Below the pieces are notes generated by a model. That model was not told the DNA's origin, made no database searches, and was given only the letters and a program-made list of their open reading frames with translations. From positions 1-7,363 of the forward strand of contig PXQL01000004.1 in the NCBI GenBank assembly GCA_003021335.1: a stretch of DNA of 7,363 nt, read 5' to 3'. This document shows, piece by piece, positions 5,674 to 7,363 of this stretch; the first letter of the stretch is position 1; each line of letters opens with the position of its first letter. This DNA is from Halobacteriales archaeon QH_10_67_13. GTDB lineage: Archaea; Halobacteriota; Halobacteria; Halobacteriales; Haloarculaceae. A program made the translations under genes and the position numbers.

Positions 5674-7363
5674 TCAGTCCCCCCTGGCCAGCCGGACGTT
5701 GCGGGCCGGCTCCGTCGGCTCGGTCTCCTCAACGGTCGCGCGGAAGCTCTCGACGATCTCGCCGGGCTCGAACGGCTCGCCGTCGTATTTCAGCATGCTC
5801 GAGAGCTTCGGGCCGAACCGGCCCAGTTCGCGCTGGGTGAGCCCGCGAAACTGCGCGGTGGCGTTCATCTCGACGACGACCGCCTCCTCGACGTCCTCGA
5901 GGAAGGCCTCGACCTCCGCCCGTGGGTACGGGACGAGGTCGCTCACGCCCAGGGCCCGCACGTCGTGGCCGGCCTCGCGGAGCCGATCGACCGCCTCGAA
6001 GACGGTGTCTTGCTGGCTGCCCCAGGCGAGCAGCCCGTAAGTCGCCCCCTCGGGGCCGCGGTATGCCTGGTGCCCGCGATCCGTGAGCGCCTCGCGGATC
6101 GCGTCGAACTTCCGGAGTCGACGGTCGACCTGTGCCCTGCGGTTGTCGGGATCCTCGCTGATGTGGCCGACCTGCTGGTGTTCGTTGCCCGTCGCGAGGA
6201 ACCGGCCGCCGGCCTGGCCCGGAATCGAGCGCGGGCTGACGCCGTCCTCTGGGTCGTGTCGGTACCGGCGGAACTTCCCCGAGGCGTCGTGGGCGACCTC
6301 GGCAAGTTCCTCCTCGGAGAGGGTCGCCCCCAGACTTGGGTCGGGCTCGCGGTCGAAAAACGCCGTCGGGACCGTCCGGAGCTCGCCGCCGAGCTTCTGA
6401 TCGTACAGCACGATCGCCGGGAGGTGATACTCGTAGGCGATCTCGAAGGCCGCCCGGGTCTGCTCGTAGGCCTCCCGGACCGAGCCGGGGGCAAACACCA
6501 CCCGGGAGGAGTCGCCCTGGCTCGTGTACAGGACGTGTTCCAGGTCGGCCTGCTCGGTTTTCGTGGGCATTCCCGTCGAGGGGCCGGCCCGCATCGCCTC
6601 GATCAACACGACCGGCGTCTCGGTCATCTCGGCCATGCCCAGCGGTTCGCTCATCAGCGAGAATCCCCCGCCCGAGGAGCCGGACATCGCCTTCACGCCG
6701 GCGTGGGAGGCCCCGATCGCCAGCGAGGCGGCCGCGATCTCGTCCTCGACCTGCTCCGAGATGCCGCCGTACCGGGGCAAGTTCTGAGACATGATCGTGA
6801 ACACGTCCGTCCAGGGGGTCATCGGGTACCCCGAGATGAACCGACAGCCGGCGTCCAGGGCGGCGTAGGCGATCGCGTTGCTCCCCGAGAGCATCGCCAT
6901 CTCAGCGTCGTGTTCGCCGGTCGGAACCCGCAGGTCGTGGGTCCGGTCGAACTCGCTGGCCCGCTCGTAGGCGGTCGCGAGGATCTCGAGGTTCGCCTGC
7001 TCGATCTCGCCGCCCATCACCTCGCTTATCAGCTCCTCGAAGTACCCGGTGTCGATGTCGAGCAGGGCGGCGGTCACGCCCACGCCCGCGGTGTTTCGCA
7101 TTACCTCTCGGCCCTGCTCGCGGGCCATCTCCCGCAGATCGACGGGGTAGACGTGCCAGTCGTTCTCGGCGGCTCGGGCCTCGAGATCGACTGCCTCGGC
7201 GGCCTCGGCGAGCACGCCCTCGTCGTAGACGATCACGCCCCCCTCGTTGAGATCCGACAAGTTTTCTGTCAGGGGCTTTGCCTCCTCGTCGCCGTAGTAG
7301 GCGTCCTCGCTGGGGTTGCGGGCGAAGCTGTCTCCGAGCGCGAGCAGGAAATTGAACCCGTCG
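5674..7363 (-). CDS. porA: Pyruvate:ferredoxin oxidoreductase, fused gamma-alpha subunit (N-terminus outside window)
   Basis: The frame is open from the right edge of the window to TGA at 5674-5676, giving 563 visible residues. The TTG at 7258-7260 is an internal Leu codon, not the start: the 34 codons before it encode family sequence (DGFNFLLALGDSFARNP, then KPLTEN). About 65-70 N-terminal residues are missing if the full length is near 630, the size I recall for haloarchaeal PorA. The visible part of the gamma domain covers about residues 1-120. The alpha pyrimidine-binding domain runs from about 157 (SGSNAIAYAALDAGCRFISG, then YPMTPW) through KAMSGSSGGGFSLMSEPLG and RAGPSTGMPTKTEQADLEH, which form the active-site wall. 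Domain II begins near 440 (YGLLAWGSQQDTV, then VVVEMNATAQFRG). It pairs with PorB, encoded 72 nt downstream, to convert pyruvate to acetyl-CoA. The 2-oxoglutarate enzyme KorA is the alternative; the PorB length argues for pyruvate. The promoter lies outside the window. Confidence 0.92.
   Translation of the reverse strand, partial: DGFNFLLALGDSFARNPSEDAYYGDEEAKPLTENLSDLNEGGVIVYDEGVLAEAAEAVDLEARAAENDWHVYPVDLREMAREQGREVMRNTAGVGVTAALLDIDTGYFEELISEVMGGEIEQANLEILATAYERASEFDRTHDLRVPTGEHDAEMAMLSGSNAIAYAALDAGCRFISGYPMTPWTDVFTIMSQNLPRYGGISEQVEDEIAAASLAIGASHAGVKAMSGSSGGGFSLMSEPLGMAEMTETPVVLIEAMRAGPSTGMPTKTEQADLEHVLYTSQGDSSRVVFAPGSVREAYEQTRAAFEIAYEYHLPAIVLYDQKLGGELRTVPTAFFDREPDPSLGATLSEEELAEVAHDASGKFRRYRHDPEDGVSPRSIPGQAGGRFLATGNEHQQVGHISEDPDNRRAQVDRRLRKFDAIREALTDRGHQAYRGPEGATYGLLAWGSQQDTVFEAVDRLREAGHDVRALGVSDLVPYPRAEVEAFLEDVEEAVVVEMNATAQFRGLTQRELGRFGPKLSSMLKYDGEPFEPGEIVESFRATVEETEPTEPARNVRLARGD

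Noticed and set aside
5540..6794. Plus-strand open frames opposite the start of porB and opposite porA
   Set aside because: Ser/Arg-rich shadow translations with no motif, overlapping strongly recognised coding sequence on the other strand.
7258..7260. TTG as the start codon of porA
   Set aside because: The frame stays open upstream to the window edge and encodes conserved family sequence, so this is an internal Leu codon and the true start is outside the window.
1..7363. Search for tRNA, rRNA, CRISPR repeats, insertion sequences, attachment sites and defence genes
   Set aside because: None seen by reading. Coding sequence fills nearly all of the window and no gap exceeds about 112 bp.

Overview
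The window is about 7.4 kb of high-GC DNA, almost certainly from a haloarchaeon (class Halobacteria). The evidence is the acidic, Asp/Glu-rich and Lys-poor proteins, the TATA-like boxes 24-26 nt upstream of several ATGs (leaderless transcripts), and the gene families present: a ferredoxin-dependent pyruvate oxidoreductase with a fused gamma-alpha subunit, a small Lrp-type regulator, a TrkA_N-DHH protein and a CBS-ParB protein. No mobile element, tRNA, rRNA or CRISPR array is visible, and this looks like ordinary chromosomal core.

Layout. Plus strand, left side: the last 126 codons of an S9-type serine peptidase/alpha-beta hydrolase (1-382), then a complete MtaD-family adenosine-type deaminase (437-1753). 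A short convergent intergenic region (1754-1840) holds a possible structured terminator. Everything to the right is on the minus strand. Read in transcription order from the right edge it is porA (partial, 5' end outside the window), porB, an Lrp/AsnC regulator, a TrkA_N-DHH-DHHA1 phosphoesterase, and a CBS-CBS-ParB/SerK-like protein.

How they may work together. PorA and PorB make pyruvate:ferredoxin oxidoreductase, the haloarchaeal route from pyruvate to acetyl-CoA. The Lrp regulator directly downstream has its own promoter, and a perfect 7-bp inverted repeat lies between porB and that promoter; it could be an Lrp operator, a porB terminator, or both. The Lrp gene and the DHH gene are 28 nt apart and probably cotranscribed. 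The CBS-ParB gene follows after 45 nt and also has a TATA-like box of its own. The DHH enzyme, the CBS sensor and the deaminase all belong to families that handle adenine nucleotides or nucleosides, which is suggestive but unproven.

No single clearly new system stands out. The best leads are: the intergenic inverted repeat; the SerK-like DGHHR domain fused to CBS domains but apparently lacking the SerK catalytic Glu; the TrkA_N-DHH protein as a candidate nano-RNase or cyclic-dinucleotide phosphodiesterase; and loss of the two Arg residues that bind the SAH carboxylate in the MtaD-family enzyme.
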